DNA from: Clostridium cibarium | GTDB lineage: Bacteria; Bacillota; Clostridia; Clostridiales; Clostridiaceae | DNA length: 64,000 nt | Assembly: GCF_014836335.1 (NCBI RefSeq) | Contig: NZ_JACSRA010000009.1 | Location: 1 to 64,000, forward strand | Direction of reading: 5' to 3' | Shown here: one piece after another, positions 21,541-30,856 of the stretch | Position numbering within the stretch: position 1 is the stretch's first letter | Layout of the letters: each line of letters begins with the position of its first letter | Notes under the pieces: generated by a model | What the model saw: the letters and a program-made list of their open reading frames with translations, nothing else | What the model was told of the DNA's origin: nothing | Database searches by the model: none | Translations under genes and position numbers: made by a program

Positions 21541-23271
21541 TTATTTACTTATTGACTGTCCACCAACTCTTACTAGACTAGATTCATAGCTTTTAATTTT
21601 ATCCATTAATGCACTATTCATCTTACAATCTGTATCATCAGCGCTTGTAAATTTCCATGAGAAATCTCCACCATTAACTCTTCCTGCATAAGTAGTAACA
21701 TTACTTTGCACATTTTCTGGTGCATCTGGCAAATACTTATACATAGTTCCACTTATATCAAAGTTGTTATAAGCATTTCCTCCACTTACTGATTTGAAAT
21801 CGCTTGAAACCACCTGATTTCTTGATGTTGCCAAGTAAGCATCAAAATTCTTAGAATCCTCACTAGCATAAACGAGTCTTTCAGCACCTTCTACTTTGTT
21901 ATTGAAGGCTTTAATCATACCACCAGCTTCTCCTGAGAAATTTCCTTTTGGATTATTGTAAACATCAGTACCTTGAAGTGAAGTTAACATTGGATATCTA
22001 CAATTTCTAAAATAATTAGCTTCCACAAAAGCAGATGAGCCTTTTGTAACACCAACTCCATATTTAGCATTACCATCAAAATAGTTATTATAAATATGAA
22101 CTGTTCCAACTCTTATACGTGGATGTCTTGAATCCGAATGATCAAACCAGTTATGATGGTATGTCACATGGAAGTCCTCTGTATCAGTCATTCCACAAAG
22201 TGAACATTTTCCTGAATCATAGAAGTGATTATATGAAACTGTAATATAATCTGATTTTTTAACATCACAAGATCCATCACCTTTTACTTGATCAGCATCA
22301 TGTCCTGCTGAACCATAGAAAATATCATTATTATGAACCCAAATATTCTCATTATCAGTATCAAGAGAAATACCATCATCAGGGAACAACATAACACCAA
22401 CATTTCTTAGCTCTAAATTATGACAATCCCTAATAAGGAATCCCCATCCGTAAGCTGTAGCATCTTCTCCTATACCTTCAAATGTAATATTATAGCAACC
22501 TTTAAGCTGTAAATATCCTGTTTTATTTAATCCGCCAATATCCGATGCTTTAATTTCGCCTATCATACGAATAATAAGAGGAGTCTTGTCAAAACCTTTT
22601 TGACGTTTTGATAAAATATCACTAAGTCCTGTACAAGTAACTTTTGTTCCTTTCATATTTACTATAACATCTGCAGTTACTTTATTAACAGTATCAGCTG
22701 TAATGTATACAACTTGAGCACCACTTGCAACAGTACCATCATCATTATATCCCCCAGAGCTTGTCTTCATTGGTGATTGTGCAGAAAATGCAAACCCTTC
22801 TCTTGTATTCGCTTTTACACTAATACTTTTTGTAATGGCTTCTTCGCTTTCATTTTCTTTACCATTTATAATAGGTACTATTTTTATTACATAATTTCCT
22901 TCTTTAAGTCCTACTACATCTGCCCTGAAATATGACTTATATTCTCTAATTAAATTATTATCTAATTGTTTATACTCAGAATCTGAAGCTGTTGCTAGTT
23001 TATAGTAGGCATTATAACCAGTCGCACCTTCAACCGGACTCCATTCAACATTAGCTGATTCTAAAGATCCTTTGCTATCTAATATAGATAAGTTACTTCC
23101 AATACTGTTTATGTATCTTGCTGATAAATAACTTGTATTGTAGTTAAAAGTTGTGGCATTAGCACTTAGCATTGGACCTATAACAATTGATGATGCTAGA
23201 GCAGCTACAACTACTCCTTCTGATACTTTCTTAATATTCTTGTGATTTTTTTTCCCTTTTTTCATTTTCAT
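21541..23271 (-). CDS. Secreted pectate lyase, polysaccharide lyase family 1 (copy 2)
   Basis: 576 residues, clearly paralogous along its whole length to the enzyme at 8774-10474. Signal peptide ~1-40, Fn3-like module ~65-160 (SANVEWSPVEGATGYNAYYK), PL1 beta-helix domain with DDGISLDTDNENIWVHNNDI, VTYHHNWFDHSDSRHPRIR and VHIYNNYFDG. GGGG lies close to the ATG at 23271; the ATG two codons later has better spacing, giving the same mature protein. Five genes lie between the copies, so this is not a simple tandem duplicate. It shares a 24-bp upstream element with copy 1. Confidence 0.95.
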   Translation of the reverse strand: MKMKKGKKNHKNIKKVSEGVVVAALASSIVIGPMLSANATTFNYNTSYLSARYINSIGSNLSILDSKGSLESANVEWSPVEGATGYNAYYKLATASDSEYKQLDNNLIREYKSYFRADVVGLKEGNYVIKIVPIINGKENESEEAITKSISVKANTREGFAFSAQSPMKTSSGGYNDDGTVASGAQVVYITADTVNKVTADVIVNMKGTKVTCTGLSDILSKRQKGFDKTPLIIRMIGEIKASDIGGLNKTGYLQLKGCYNITFEGIGEDATAYGWGFLIRDCHNLELRNVGVMLFPDDGISLDTDNENIWVHNNDIFYGSAGHDADQVKGDGSCDVKKSDYITVSYNHFYDSGKCSLCGMTDTEDFHVTYHHNWFDHSDSRHPRIRVGTVHIYNNYFDGNAKYGVGVTKGSSAFVEANYFRNCRYPMLTSLQGTDVYNNPKGNFSGEAGGMIKAFNNKVEGAERLVYASEDSKNFDAYLATSRNQVVSSDFKSVSGGNAYNNFDISGTMYKYLPDAPENVQSNVTTYAGRVNGGDFSWKFTSADDTDCKMNSALMDKIKSYESSLVRVGGQSISK

Positions 23272-23358
23272 ATCCCCTTCTTCTTTAATTTTCCACCTAA
23301 AGTAACTATATTGAAATACTTACTCAAACTGGTATACATGTCTCTTTGATAATTATTT

Positions 23359-23382
23359 CAAATAATGTAAATGTTGTCAATA
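23359..23382 (-). promoter_or_regulatory. Upstream element shared by the two pectate lyase genes (copy 2)
   Basis: Minus strand TATTGACAACATTTACATTA followed by TTTG. TTGACA with a 17-bp spacer and AATAAT forms a plausible sigma-A promoter about 90 bases before the start codon. 22 of 24 bases match copy 1. Confidence 0.6.
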
Positions 23383-23431
23383 AGAAAAAGCACTATTTAT
23401 AATAATTTTTTTATTACAAAATAGTACTTTT
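23383..23431 (-). terminator. Terminator of the 154-residue hypothetical gene
   Basis: Imperfect stem AAAAGTACTATTT with AAATAGTGCTTTT on the minus strand (one mismatch), followed by TTTTTC. It lies immediately upstream of the pectate lyase promoter element. Confidence 0.7.
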
Positions 23432-23487
23432 ACTATATTTATCTCTTCATTAGTATAATTATTGTATACCAATAATTAGATTTCCTT

Positions 23488-23952
23488 TTATATCTTATTA
23501 AGTAGCATATTCATTATTGAATCATCTTTAAAAAACACAGGATATCTTCTATTGTAGTTTCCCCATATCAAACAAGGATATTTTGTAAAATAGAAACTAC
23601 TAAAAAGCACTTCTCTTGCAGTAAGTTTAAGTAATATCTCTAATATTTCAGAATTAAGCCTAATAAAAATATCTTCTGGACATAGTTTAAAGGATTCTAT
23701 TAATATAATTTCTTTTTCATCTAATATATTTTTTACAGCACCCTTCTCTTCTTCATTTAATCTTCCATAATAGAAATCAGCATAAGAATTTTCTACCCCA
23801 TTTATACTAAATAATTTTCTTATAACATCATTTACATGCTCTTCGGTACCTTCAAGAATTGAATTTGGATATCTATCAAAACCTTCTTGTATATTCTTTA
23901 TGTATACAACATTTTTCTTTTCTAATTCCTTTAAACTTATTTTCACTTTCAT
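23488..23952 (-). CDS. Hypothetical protein
   Basis: 154 residues if initiated at the ATG at 23952 (AGGT about 4 bases upstream); an in-frame start 28 codons earlier would add a basic leader that looks non-coding. Soluble, mixed alpha/beta, Lys/Glu/Ile-rich, with a notable aromatic C-terminal segment (SSFYFTKYPCLIWGNYNRRY). No signal or membrane helix. I do not recognise the family. It is monocistronic, followed by its own terminator, and divergent from the M6 protease gene. Confidence 0.6.
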   Translation of the reverse strand: MKVKISLKELEKKNVVYIKNIQEGFDRYPNSILEGTEEHVNDVIRKLFSINGVENSYADFYYGRLNEEEKGAVKNILDEKEIILIESFKLCPEDIFIRLNSEILEILLKLTAREVLFSSFYFTKYPCLIWGNYNRRYPVFFKDDSIMNMLLNKI

Positions 23953-24313
23953 ATTACCTATCCACCCTACCTTCTTTTTTACAAAAGCCCTAATTCTACT
24001 TTTTTCATGAAACTTTATTAAGACACATAATGACAACTTTATTATATCATGGGCTAAAATATATATTTAAACTCATTATCTATATTATTATCCCCTTATA
24101 CATACCATTCTTAAGTAAAATCAAATTATTTATTCATTTTTATAAGTCTCTTATAACAAAACTTAATATATATTAAGCTTTTTGTATAAAATATCTTTAA
24201 TTCCATTATAAAACCCCATTTACATATTATACTACTTATGGTAACTTTATATTTATAAAGCTTTGGGGCTTTACAGTATAAAATTAACTGTATAAAAAAA
24301 GGGGGTACTTAAT
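23953..24313. other. Intergenic region between divergent genes
   Basis: AT-rich. Close to the protease start there is AAAGC/GCTTT and a TACAGT..ACTGTA dyad (about 24273-24292), a possible regulator site, followed by GGGGGT as ribosome binding site. No gene seen. Confidence 0.4.
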
Positions 24314-26662
24314 ATGTCCAAATCTAAAATTATAGGACTATTGACAGCAGGGGTAATGACATTTAGTTTATCAACAACTTTAAACGCAAAAGGCTTCACT
24401 ACTAACTTACTACCTGGAAATAGTCAACCTATATTCCAAACAGAAAGTAATTGTGATTTAGCTATTGCTAATGATGAAAAATTACAAGAAATGTTGAAGA
24501 AAAATGGAACGATTCCAAAGGATGCATCTGAAGATGAAGCTGATAGAATTCTTGGAGAATACTTAAATTCTAAGAAGGGTATAAATAATACAGATCCTTC
24601 TGTGATGGATACAAAATCTCTTCAAGGATTAAAAAAATACGGAAAAGAAGCTACTAAAAAAGGTTTCTTGAAAGAATCTGGCACTAAGGAAAAGAAGAAA
24701 AAAAATGATCCTCAAACTTCTTGGGATGGAAGTGTAACAAAGGATAAGGCACTGGTACTTTTAATAGAATTCCCAGACTTACCTCATAATACATTAACTG
24801 CAAGTGATACCGATATGTATTATAAAGATTACACAAAATCTCATTATAATGATATGATATTTGGAGAAAATGGCTACACTGGTCCTAATAATGAAAATCT
24901 TGTTTCTTTAAAACAATATTATGATCAAGAATCAGGAAAAAGTTATGATATTGAAGGAAATGTCTTAGGCTGGTATAAAGCTAGTAAACCCGCAGCATAT
25001 TATGGTTCAAATTCTGGAAGCAATAATAATGTAAATATTCGTGATCTTGTTAAAGAAGCATTAATAAACGCTTCTAAAGAAGTAAATCTTAAAGATTATG
25101 ACTTGAAAGATCCTTATGATATTGACGGAGATGGTGACCTTAATGAACCTGATGGAATTATTGATCACCTTATGCTTATACATTCAGGAATGGGTGAAGA
25201 AGCAGGCGGAGGAAGTCTAGGAACTGATGCCATATGGTCTCACAGCTCAAAGATTTTTGATGTTGTAAATGGTGCAAGTCAGCCATGGAAAATACCTGGT
25301 ACAGACATGTCTGCATATCCATATACAACTATGCCTGAAGATGGAGCTGCTGGTGTGTTCTGTCATGAATTTGGTCATGATTTAGGCCTTCCTGATGAAT
25401 ACGACACTCAATATACTGGTAAAGGTGAACCAATAAGTTACTGGTCTATTATGTCAAGTGGAAGCTGGGCAGGGACAATACCAGGAACTGAGCCTACAGG
25501 ATTTAGTCCATATGCAAAGGAATTTTTCCAAAAAAAATATGGTGGTAACTGGTCTCATGGTAATACAGTTGATTTATCTGAATTAACTACTAAAGGTAAA
25601 AAGTATACTTTAGATGCATCAAGTATAAAAGATTCAAACAATGATGTAGTTAAAGTTACACTACCAAAGAAAGCTACTACTATAACTACGCCTGTTAGTG
25701 GACAAAACTTATATTTTAGTGGTAAAGGCAATAGCTTAAATAATTCTATGACAACTACTATAGATTTAACAAATGCAACTTCTGCTAATTTTAATTTTAA
25801 AGCTTGGTATGATATAGAAAAAGATTGGGATTATGGTTCTGTTGCAGTTCAAATAGATGGTTCAAACACTTGGACAAGCATTCCTGGGAACATTACTACA
25901 ACTACTAATCCAAATAACCAAAACCCTGGAAACGGTATTACGGGAAAATCCAACGGTTGGGTTGATGCAAGTTTTGATCTTAAAGATTATATAGGTAAAA
26001 AAATTAACTTAAAAATAAACTACTGGACTGACGTTGCTGCAGAAATGTCTGGTTTATATGTAGATGATATAGCACTTAACATAGATGGGAAGGCTTCTTT
26101 CCTTGATGATGCTGAAGGTACTAGTAAATTTACAATGAATGGCTTTAGCAAAAATGATGGTAAAAAGCTTACAGATCAATATTACTTACTTCAATTTAGA
26201 AACCATTCTGGTGTAGATAAGGGATTAGATCATATTAAACGTAGAGCAAGTTTTATGTCCTATAAACCTGGTTTATTAATATGGTATGCAGATGAATTAT
26301 ATAGTGATAACTGGACAGGAATTCACCCAGGTCACGGTTATTTAGGTATTGTAGATGGTGATCAAAAACTATTAAAATGGAGTGATGGTTCCATTGCAGA
26401 AACTAAATTCCAAATGCATGATGCCACATTTAGTACAAATAAAGATAAAGATATGTTTATAGATTATAGTACAAAAACAAAGACACTTACTTTATCTGAT
26501 ACTGCAAATTCTAAAAATCCAACTTTTGAAGATGATAGAACTTACATCAATAACCAAATTCCAGATGCGGGTATGTATCTACCACGCTTTGGTCTAAAGG
26601 TAAATGTAATTGATCAAACAGATGATAGTAGCCAAGGAAATATAGTTATTAAGCTTAAATAA
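24314..26662 (+). CDS. inhA: Secreted immune inhibitor A-type metalloprotease (peptidase M6)
   Basis: 782 residues. Signal peptide ~1-25 (SKSKIIGLLTAGVMTFSLST), propeptide-like acidic/Lys-rich segment to ~130, then the M6 domain (~135-430) with zinc motif HEFGHDLGLPDE (His351, Glu352, His355), DIDGDGDLNEPDGIIDHLM calcium-type loop, and GSYW-like SYWSIMSSGSWAG. A jelly-roll/MAM-like beta domain (~480-600) and the VEG/M6 C-terminal domain (GLDHIKRRASFMSYKPGLLIWYAD) follow. In Bacillus, InhA degrades antimicrobial peptides and matrix proteins; here general extracellular protein degradation is the safe reading. Preceded by GGGGGT and followed by a terminator, monocistronic. Confidence 0.95.
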   Translation: MSKSKIIGLLTAGVMTFSLSTTLNAKGFTTNLLPGNSQPIFQTESNCDLAIANDEKLQEMLKKNGTIPKDASEDEADRILGEYLNSKKGINNTDPSVMDTKSLQGLKKYGKEATKKGFLKESGTKEKKKKNDPQTSWDGSVTKDKALVLLIEFPDLPHNTLTASDTDMYYKDYTKSHYNDMIFGENGYTGPNNENLVSLKQYYDQESGKSYDIEGNVLGWYKASKPAAYYGSNSGSNNNVNIRDLVKEALINASKEVNLKDYDLKDPYDIDGDGDLNEPDGIIDHLMLIHSGMGEEAGGGSLGTDAIWSHSSKIFDVVNGASQPWKIPGTDMSAYPYTTMPEDGAAGVFCHEFGHDLGLPDEYDTQYTGKGEPISYWSIMSSGSWAGTIPGTEPTGFSPYAKEFFQKKYGGNWSHGNTVDLSELTTKGKKYTLDASSIKDSNNDVVKVTLPKKATTITTPVSGQNLYFSGKGNSLNNSMTTTIDLTNATSANFNFKAWYDIEKDWDYGSVAVQIDGSNTWTSIPGNITTTTNPNNQNPGNGITGKSNGWVDASFDLKDYIGKKINLKINYWTDVAAEMSGLYVDDIALNIDGKASFLDDAEGTSKFTMNGFSKNDGKKLTDQYYLLQFRNHSGVDKGLDHIKRRASFMSYKPGLLIWYADELYSDNWTGIHPGHGYLGIVDGDQKLLKWSDGSIAETKFQMHDATFSTNKDKDMFIDYSTKTKTLTLSDTANSKNPTFEDDRTYINNQIPDAGMYLPRFGLKVNVIDQTDDSSQGNIVIKLK

Positions 26663-26674
26663 TAACTAATATGT

Positions 26675-26712
26675 AAAAAGTGGTTTGGATAAAATATCCA
26701 AGCCACTTTTTT
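26675..26712 (+). terminator. Terminator of the M6 protease gene
   Basis: AAAAGTGGTTTGGATA pairs with TATCCAAGCCACTTTT (one G-T pair and a perfect remainder), followed by TTTTTT. Confidence 0.9.
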
Positions 26713-26792
26713 ATTATGATTAAGTATCTTTTATTTTTTTCTAGATATTATATAATGTTATATATATAACACTATTGGAGGTTTAATTTATT

Positions 26793-27257
26793 ATGAATAA
26801 TACTCTTACAGAGGAAAATATAAAAAAATTAAGAGAAGAATTAGAATATAGAATGACTGTCAAAAGAGCTGAAATAGCAAAAGAAAAATTAGTTGCTGCT
26901 GCACATGGTGATAGATCTGAAAATGCTGAATATAAAGAAGCTTGTGCAAACTATCGAGAAAACGATAATAGAATTCAATATTTATTAACTATGATTTCAA
27001 CAGCAACTGTAATAGATGATGAAAGTATTAATAAATCTGTACTGGGAATTAACAGTAAAGCTAAAATCAAATTTGTAGAAGATGATGAAGAAGCTATTAT
27101 AACATTAGTAACCACTATGGACCTAGACCCTGAAAATATGCTTATAAGTATAGAATCTGATTTAGGAAAAGCTTTATCTGGGAAAAAAGCTCATGATATA
27201 GTTGAAGTTAATGCTCCAGGAGAAAATTACACAGTAGAAATATTAGAAATATTATAA
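26793..27257 (+). CDS. greA: GreA/GreB-family transcript cleavage factor
   Basis: 154 residues. N-terminal coiled coil (~1-75) with the acidic tip loop AAAHGDRSENAEYKEA, where Asp and Glu correspond to the catalytic acidic pair that enters the RNA polymerase secondary channel, and a C-terminal FKBP-like domain (ESDLGKALSGKKAHDIVEVNAPGENYTVEIL). Rescues backtracked RNA polymerase. Canonical GreA reads GDLSENAEY, so the loop is nearly intact. SD TTGGAGG. Not next to its common lysS or mutL partners, so it may be a second greA copy. Confidence 0.9.
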   Translation: MNNTLTEENIKKLREELEYRMTVKRAEIAKEKLVAAAHGDRSENAEYKEACANYRENDNRIQYLLTMISTATVIDDESINKSVLGINSKAKIKFVEDDEEAIITLVTTMDLDPENMLISIESDLGKALSGKKAHDIVEVNAPGENYTVEILEIL

Positions 27258-27287
27258 AAGTATAGAGATTACTTAGCCATTAAAATA

Positions 27288-27325
27288 ACCCATGGAAATC
27301 TATTGTTATCTAGATTTCCATGGGT
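27288..27325. terminator. Hairpin after greA
   Basis: ACCCATGGAAATCTA and TAGATTTCCATGGGT, a 15-bp perfect stem with an 8-base loop. The T-run after it is weak on the plus strand; it can work in either direction between the convergent greA and glcT. Confidence 0.75.
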
Positions 27326-27374
27326 CTTATTGGTGGAAAAGGAGTGTAATTTCAAATCCACCGCAGTCAAAAAA

Positions 27375-27432
27375 TTTAATTTATTATTTAATTTATTATT
27401 TAATTTATTATTTAATTTATTATTTAATTTAT
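27375..27432. repeat. Tandem 12-bp repeat TTTAATTTATTA, nearly five copies
   Basis: Unit TTTAATTTATTA repeats without interruption (four full copies and most of a fifth) in the convergent gap just downstream of glcT. Inside A/T-only sequence, so probably a slippage product; copy number may vary between strains. Confidence 0.9.
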
Positions 27433-27444
27433 ATATTTTTATTC

Positions 27445-28275
27445 TTATAATTCATCTGAAAATACTCTTTCAATATGCATAGCAAGATATCCGATTTCCA
27501 CATCTTTAATTTCCTTATTTAATCCATTGCCTAACTTCTTACAAATTTCTTCGGCGATTTCAAAGGACTTTGGAAATCTTTCATTAATGTAATCATTCAT
27601 ATCAAGCTTTATAGTCTCACCTTTTAATGTTCTAGCTACCATATACTTAATATGACTCATTAATCGATTATATGATAATGATTCAATATCAATAGTTTTT
27701 CCAGTATACTCTTCAATTGAAGTAACACATGCTCTAACAAGCATTGCTGTTTCCATAGCTTGCGCTATTTTTTCATTTCCAAGACTTGAATGAATGTGAA
27801 GTGCTATATAACCTATCTCATCTTCACCTATTTCAACACCTTCTATTTCCTTTATAATATCTTTTGCTTTACTTGCTACTTCATATTCTTCTGCAAATAA
27901 CGCTCTAATATCAGGTGTTAATGGATTACTAATCTGCTCATTGTTTTTTATTCTTTTTATTGCAAATGCGATATGATCTGCAAGTGGGCATAAAATGTTC
28001 TCATCAACTTTTTCAAATTTCTTTTCTGCTTCCATAATGATGCTGCTAGCAATTTCTAAAATTTCTGGTCCAACACTATTTATTATTTCTTTAGCTGAAC
28101 CTCTCTCTGTTTCTTGCTGCAATAAATATATTTTAGCATTTTCAGGTGCTTCTATACGCTCATTTACTTTTTTCCCAAAGCCTATCCCCTTACCAAGCAA
28201 AATATATTCTTGCTTGGTATCCATGTCTATAGCTAGTACACCATTATGATTTAGTCCTTTTATAACTCTGAACAT
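27445..28275 (-). CDS. glcT: GlcT-type transcriptional antiterminator (BglG family)
   Basis: 276 residues: RNA-binding CAT domain (~1-58, FRVIKGLNHNGVLA), PRD1 (~70-172, His101 in LADHIAFAIK, His160/His162 in ALHIHSS) and PRD2 (~175-276, His208 in LMSHIKYM, His267 in LAMHIERVF). Binds the RAT in the ptsG leader and prevents termination; PTS-dependent phosphorylation of the PRD histidines sets its activity. SD AGGAGG. It lies 20 bases after ptsG in the same direction, opposite to the Bacillus order where glcT precedes ptsG, so it would be co-expressed with its own target. Confidence 0.9.
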   Translation of the reverse strand: MFRVIKGLNHNGVLAIDMDTKQEYILLGKGIGFGKKVNERIEAPENAKIYLLQQETERGSAKEIINSVGPEILEIASSIIMEAEKKFEKVDENILCPLADHIAFAIKRIKNNEQISNPLTPDIRALFAEEYEVASKAKDIIKEIEGVEIGEDEIGYIALHIHSSLGNEKIAQAMETAMLVRACVTSIEEYTGKTIDIESLSYNRLMSHIKYMVARTLKGETIKLDMNDYINERFPKSFEIAEEICKKLGNGLNKEIKDVEIGYLAMHIERVFSDEL

Positions 28276-28295
28276 TTTATGCCTCCTATTAATTG

Positions 28296-30422
28296 TTACT
28301 CAAATATATCAATTGCAATTAAAGCTTCTCCTGCTTTTATATCTCCTGTTTTTAGTAAACGTACTTTTTGCTTGCTGCTTAAAGCTGTGCATATACATGG
28401 CGACGCAATAGATGGGGCATTAGCTTTTACGAATTCTAGATCAAAACTTAATAGTTTATCTCCTTTCTTCACCTTATCTCCATCTTTTACAAAAGTCTCA
28501 AAGCCTTTTCCATCAAGCTTTACTGTATCTATTCCTATATGAATAAGTAATTCTAATCCATCAGTTGTTGTTAATCCTACTGCATGTTTTGATGGGAATA
28601 CAAAAGTTATTTCTCCGTCTGCTGGTGCAACAACATCTCCATTAACTGGAACTACTACGGCCCCATCACCCATCATCTTATTTGCAAATGCCTCATCTGG
28701 CGCTTCTGATAATTCTTTAGCAGCACCAGTTAGTGGGCTGTTTAATATTATTGTATTAACAACTTTTCCCTCAGCTTCTTCTGCTATATTTTCCGTTACT
28801 TTTTCTTCTACTACATCCATAGCAACTTCTTCATCTGGTGCTGTAGCTAAATAGTCTTCTAAATTTGACTTTATAACTGTTACTCTAGGTCCATATATAA
28901 TTTGAACACCTACACCTTTATGAACTACTCCTGATGCTCCAGTTTGTTTTAGTAAATCATCATTTACTAGTTCTGATTTATGTACTGTACAACGTAATCT
29001 AGTTGCACAACAATCAACATCTGAAATATTTTTCTTACCACCAAGACCTTGACAGATCATAGCAGAAAGTTCATCTACTTCTCCCTTGCCATCAGCATTT
29101 TTCTTAGCTTCCATATCACTTCTACGATAAAGTTTAACTTCCTCGCTATCATCACGACCTGGAGTCTTTAAATCTAACTTCTTGATTAAGAATGAGAATA
29201 ATAAATAGTATACTATAAAATATACGATTCCTACAACTACAACCCATACCCAACTTGTCTTAGCATTTCCTTGTAAAATACCGAATAGGAATAAATCGAT
29301 AAATCCTCCAGAGAAAGTCATACCTACTCCAACATTAAACATATGCATCAACATATATGCTAGTCCAGCAAATACACAGTGAATTCCATATAATAATGGA
29401 GCTACAAATAGGAATGTAAATTCAAGTGGTTCTGTAATACCTGTAATCATTGAAGTTAATGCTGCTGATATTAATAATCCCCCTACTTGTTTTCTCTTTT
29501 CTGGCTTAGCACATCTATACATAGCAAGTGCTGCTCCAGGTAAACCAAATATCATAAGTGGGAATTTACCTGACATAAATCTTGTTGCTGAAACGCTAAA
29601 ATGTTCTATTCCTGGAGTTCCAAGTTCTGCAAAGAAAATGTTTTGAGCTCCTTCGATAACATTTCCAGCTACTGTTGCTGTACCACCAACTGCTGTTTGC
29701 CAGAATGGTAAGTAGAATACATGATGAAGACCAAAAGGAATTAATAAACGTTCCATTAATCCATAAACCCATGTTCCTGCATAACCTGATTGTAAAACAA
29801 TATCTCCAACCTTATATATACCTGCTTGAACGTGAGGCCAGATATAAAACATTAATATACCAACTATTAAATATACTATTGCACTTATTATTGGAATAAA
29901 TCTAGTTCCACCAAAGAACGATAATACTTGTGGTAGTTCTATCTTATAGAACTTATTATGTAATGCTGCTACTCCAAGTCCTACAATGATACCTCCAAAA
30001 ACACCCATTTGTAATGAAGTAATACCAAGTACTGAAGTTGATGCACCACTTAAAAGAGCATCAGTTCCACCATTAATATTTATCATTGCACCTATTGATG
30101 TATGCATTATAAGAAATGCTATTGCTGCTGATAACGCTGCAACATCCTTTTCCTTTTTAGCCATACCTATTGCAACACCCATTGCAAATATTAAAGGTAA
30201 GTTTGTAAATACTACATTTCCTGCTGCACTCATTACAGAAAGAATTGAGTAAACAAAAGTACCAGGTCCAATTAAATTAGTAAGTCCATAAGCTTCAAGC
30301 ATTGTTTGATTTGTAAATGAACTACCTAATCCTAAAAATAATCCTGCTACTGGTAAAATAGCAATAGGAAGCATAAAAGATCTTCCCACACGTTGTAAAA
30401 CGCCAAAAATTTTGTCTTTCAT
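28296..30422 (-). CDS. ptsG: Glucose-type PTS permease EIICBA
   Basis: 708 residues. EIIC (~1-400) with about ten membrane helices and the family loop GITEPLEFTFLFVAP; EIIB (~455-530) with phospho-Cys in DCCATRLRCTV; EIIA (~570-700) with HAVGL and the active His in LLIHIGIDTVKLDG. Domain order C-B-A is that of Bacillus PtsG and N-acetylglucosamine permeases; the EIIC sequence and the adjacent GlcT favour glucose, but GlcNAc cannot be excluded by eye. Start ATG with SD GGAGAAA. Controlled by the leader switch at 30487-30561. Confidence 0.92.
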   Translation of the reverse strand: MKDKIFGVLQRVGRSFMLPIAILPVAGLFLGLGSSFTNQTMLEAYGLTNLIGPGTFVYSILSVMSAAGNVVFTNLPLIFAMGVAIGMAKKEKDVAALSAAIAFLIMHTSIGAMININGGTDALLSGASTSVLGITSLQMGVFGGIIVGLGVAALHNKFYKIELPQVLSFFGGTRFIPIISAIVYLIVGILMFYIWPHVQAGIYKVGDIVLQSGYAGTWVYGLMERLLIPFGLHHVFYLPFWQTAVGGTATVAGNVIEGAQNIFFAELGTPGIEHFSVSATRFMSGKFPLMIFGLPGAALAMYRCAKPEKRKQVGGLLISAALTSMITGITEPLEFTFLFVAPLLYGIHCVFAGLAYMLMHMFNVGVGMTFSGGFIDLFLFGILQGNAKTSWVWVVVVGIVYFIVYYLLFSFLIKKLDLKTPGRDDSEEVKLYRRSDMEAKKNADGKGEVDELSAMICQGLGGKKNISDVDCCATRLRCTVHKSELVNDDLLKQTGASGVVHKGVGVQIIYGPRVTVIKSNLEDYLATAPDEEVAMDVVEEKVTENIAEEAEGKVVNTIILNSPLTGAAKELSEAPDEAFANKMMGDGAVVVPVNGDVVAPADGEITFVFPSKHAVGLTTTDGLELLIHIGIDTVKLDGKGFETFVKDGDKVKKGDKLLSFDLEFVKANAPSIASPCICTALSSKQKVRLLKTGDIKAGEALIAIDIFE

Positions 30423-30486
30423 AATTTTTTCTCCTTTTTCTATGATTATTAGTGCGAATTGAGATGTTATGAATTATTTTTTGGCA

Positions 30487-30547
30487 CAAAAAAAGCACCA
30501 ACTTACATAAACATTCTCAAATATCTATGTATAGTTAATGCCTGCTT
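30487..30547 (-). terminator. Leader terminator of ptsG
   Basis: Minus-strand arms AAGCA, AACT, TACATA pair with TATGTA, AGTT, TGCTT (small internal loops) and run into seven T. The outer arm uses bases of the RAT, so terminator and antiterminator are mutually exclusive. Confidence 0.8.
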
Positions 30548-30561
30548 ACCAGTTACATACT
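30533..30561 (-). promoter_or_regulatory. RAT site of the ptsG leader
   Basis: Minus strand AGTATGTAACTG, GTAAGCAGGC, ATTAACT resembles GlcT-type RAT sequences and differs from the two LicT-type RATs of the bgl leader, as expected for separate antiterminator specificities. Confidence 0.8.
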
Positions 30562-30576
30562 ATATCACTGTTTCTA

Positions 30577-30605
30577 ATAATACCAAATCTATGATAATTA
30601 GTCAA
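30577..30605 (-). promoter_or_regulatory. Sigma-A promoter of ptsG
   Basis: Minus strand TTGACT (30600-30605), 17-bp spacer, TATTAT (30577-30582), just upstream of the RAT. Confidence 0.85.
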
Positions 30606-30625
30606 TATAATTTTATTGTTTTCTA

Positions 30626-30793
30626 TCACTTTGGTGCTTCAACTGGTCTTTCTTTAAATAAAAGCATCCAATCCCCATTTTCCTTTAATGCTTCTACACC
30701 TAATTCTTTTATTAATCCTTTTGAAAGTTCAAGGTCATTTTTTTCTAATGCTCTTTCAACAAGCTTAATAGTTCCTCTAAATAAATGTTTCAT
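30626..30793 (-). CDS. Small hypothetical protein upstream of ptsG
   Basis: 55 residues from an ATG with AAAAGG ten bases upstream; a further in-frame ATG at 30829 has no ribosome binding site and abuts an inverted repeat. Strongly helical and charged (LVERALEKNDLELSKGLIKELG), soluble, no family recognised. It ends about 20 bases before the ptsG -35 box. Read as a real but uncertain small gene. Confidence 0.45.
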   Translation of the reverse strand: MKHLFRGTIKLVERALEKNDLELSKGLIKELGVEALKENGDWMLLFKERPVEAPK

Positions 30794-30829
30794 CTTACAA
30801 TACCTTTTACATTGTTCCCCCAGAGCCAT

Positions 30830-30856
30830 TCTATCACTATAGTTTCTAGTGATAGA
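30830..30856. repeat. 10-bp inverted repeat TCTATCACTA/TAGTGATAGA
   Basis: Perfect arms around a 7-base loop, located between two divergent small reading frames. No T-run, so it looks more like an operator than a terminator. Confidence 0.6.

Noticed and set aside
27326..27365. Possible tRNA-like fragment (GGTGGA..TCCACC)
   Set aside because: Only one short stem; no T-arm, anticodon arm or CCA end that fits a tRNA or an attachment-site remnant.
27370..27435. CRISPR array
   Set aside because: The 12-bp tandem repeat has no spacers and no cas genes are near.
30459..30842. 127-codon plus-strand frame across the ptsG leader
   Set aside because: Lies over promoter, RAT and terminator and a small gene on the other strand; no SD, no protein-like pattern.
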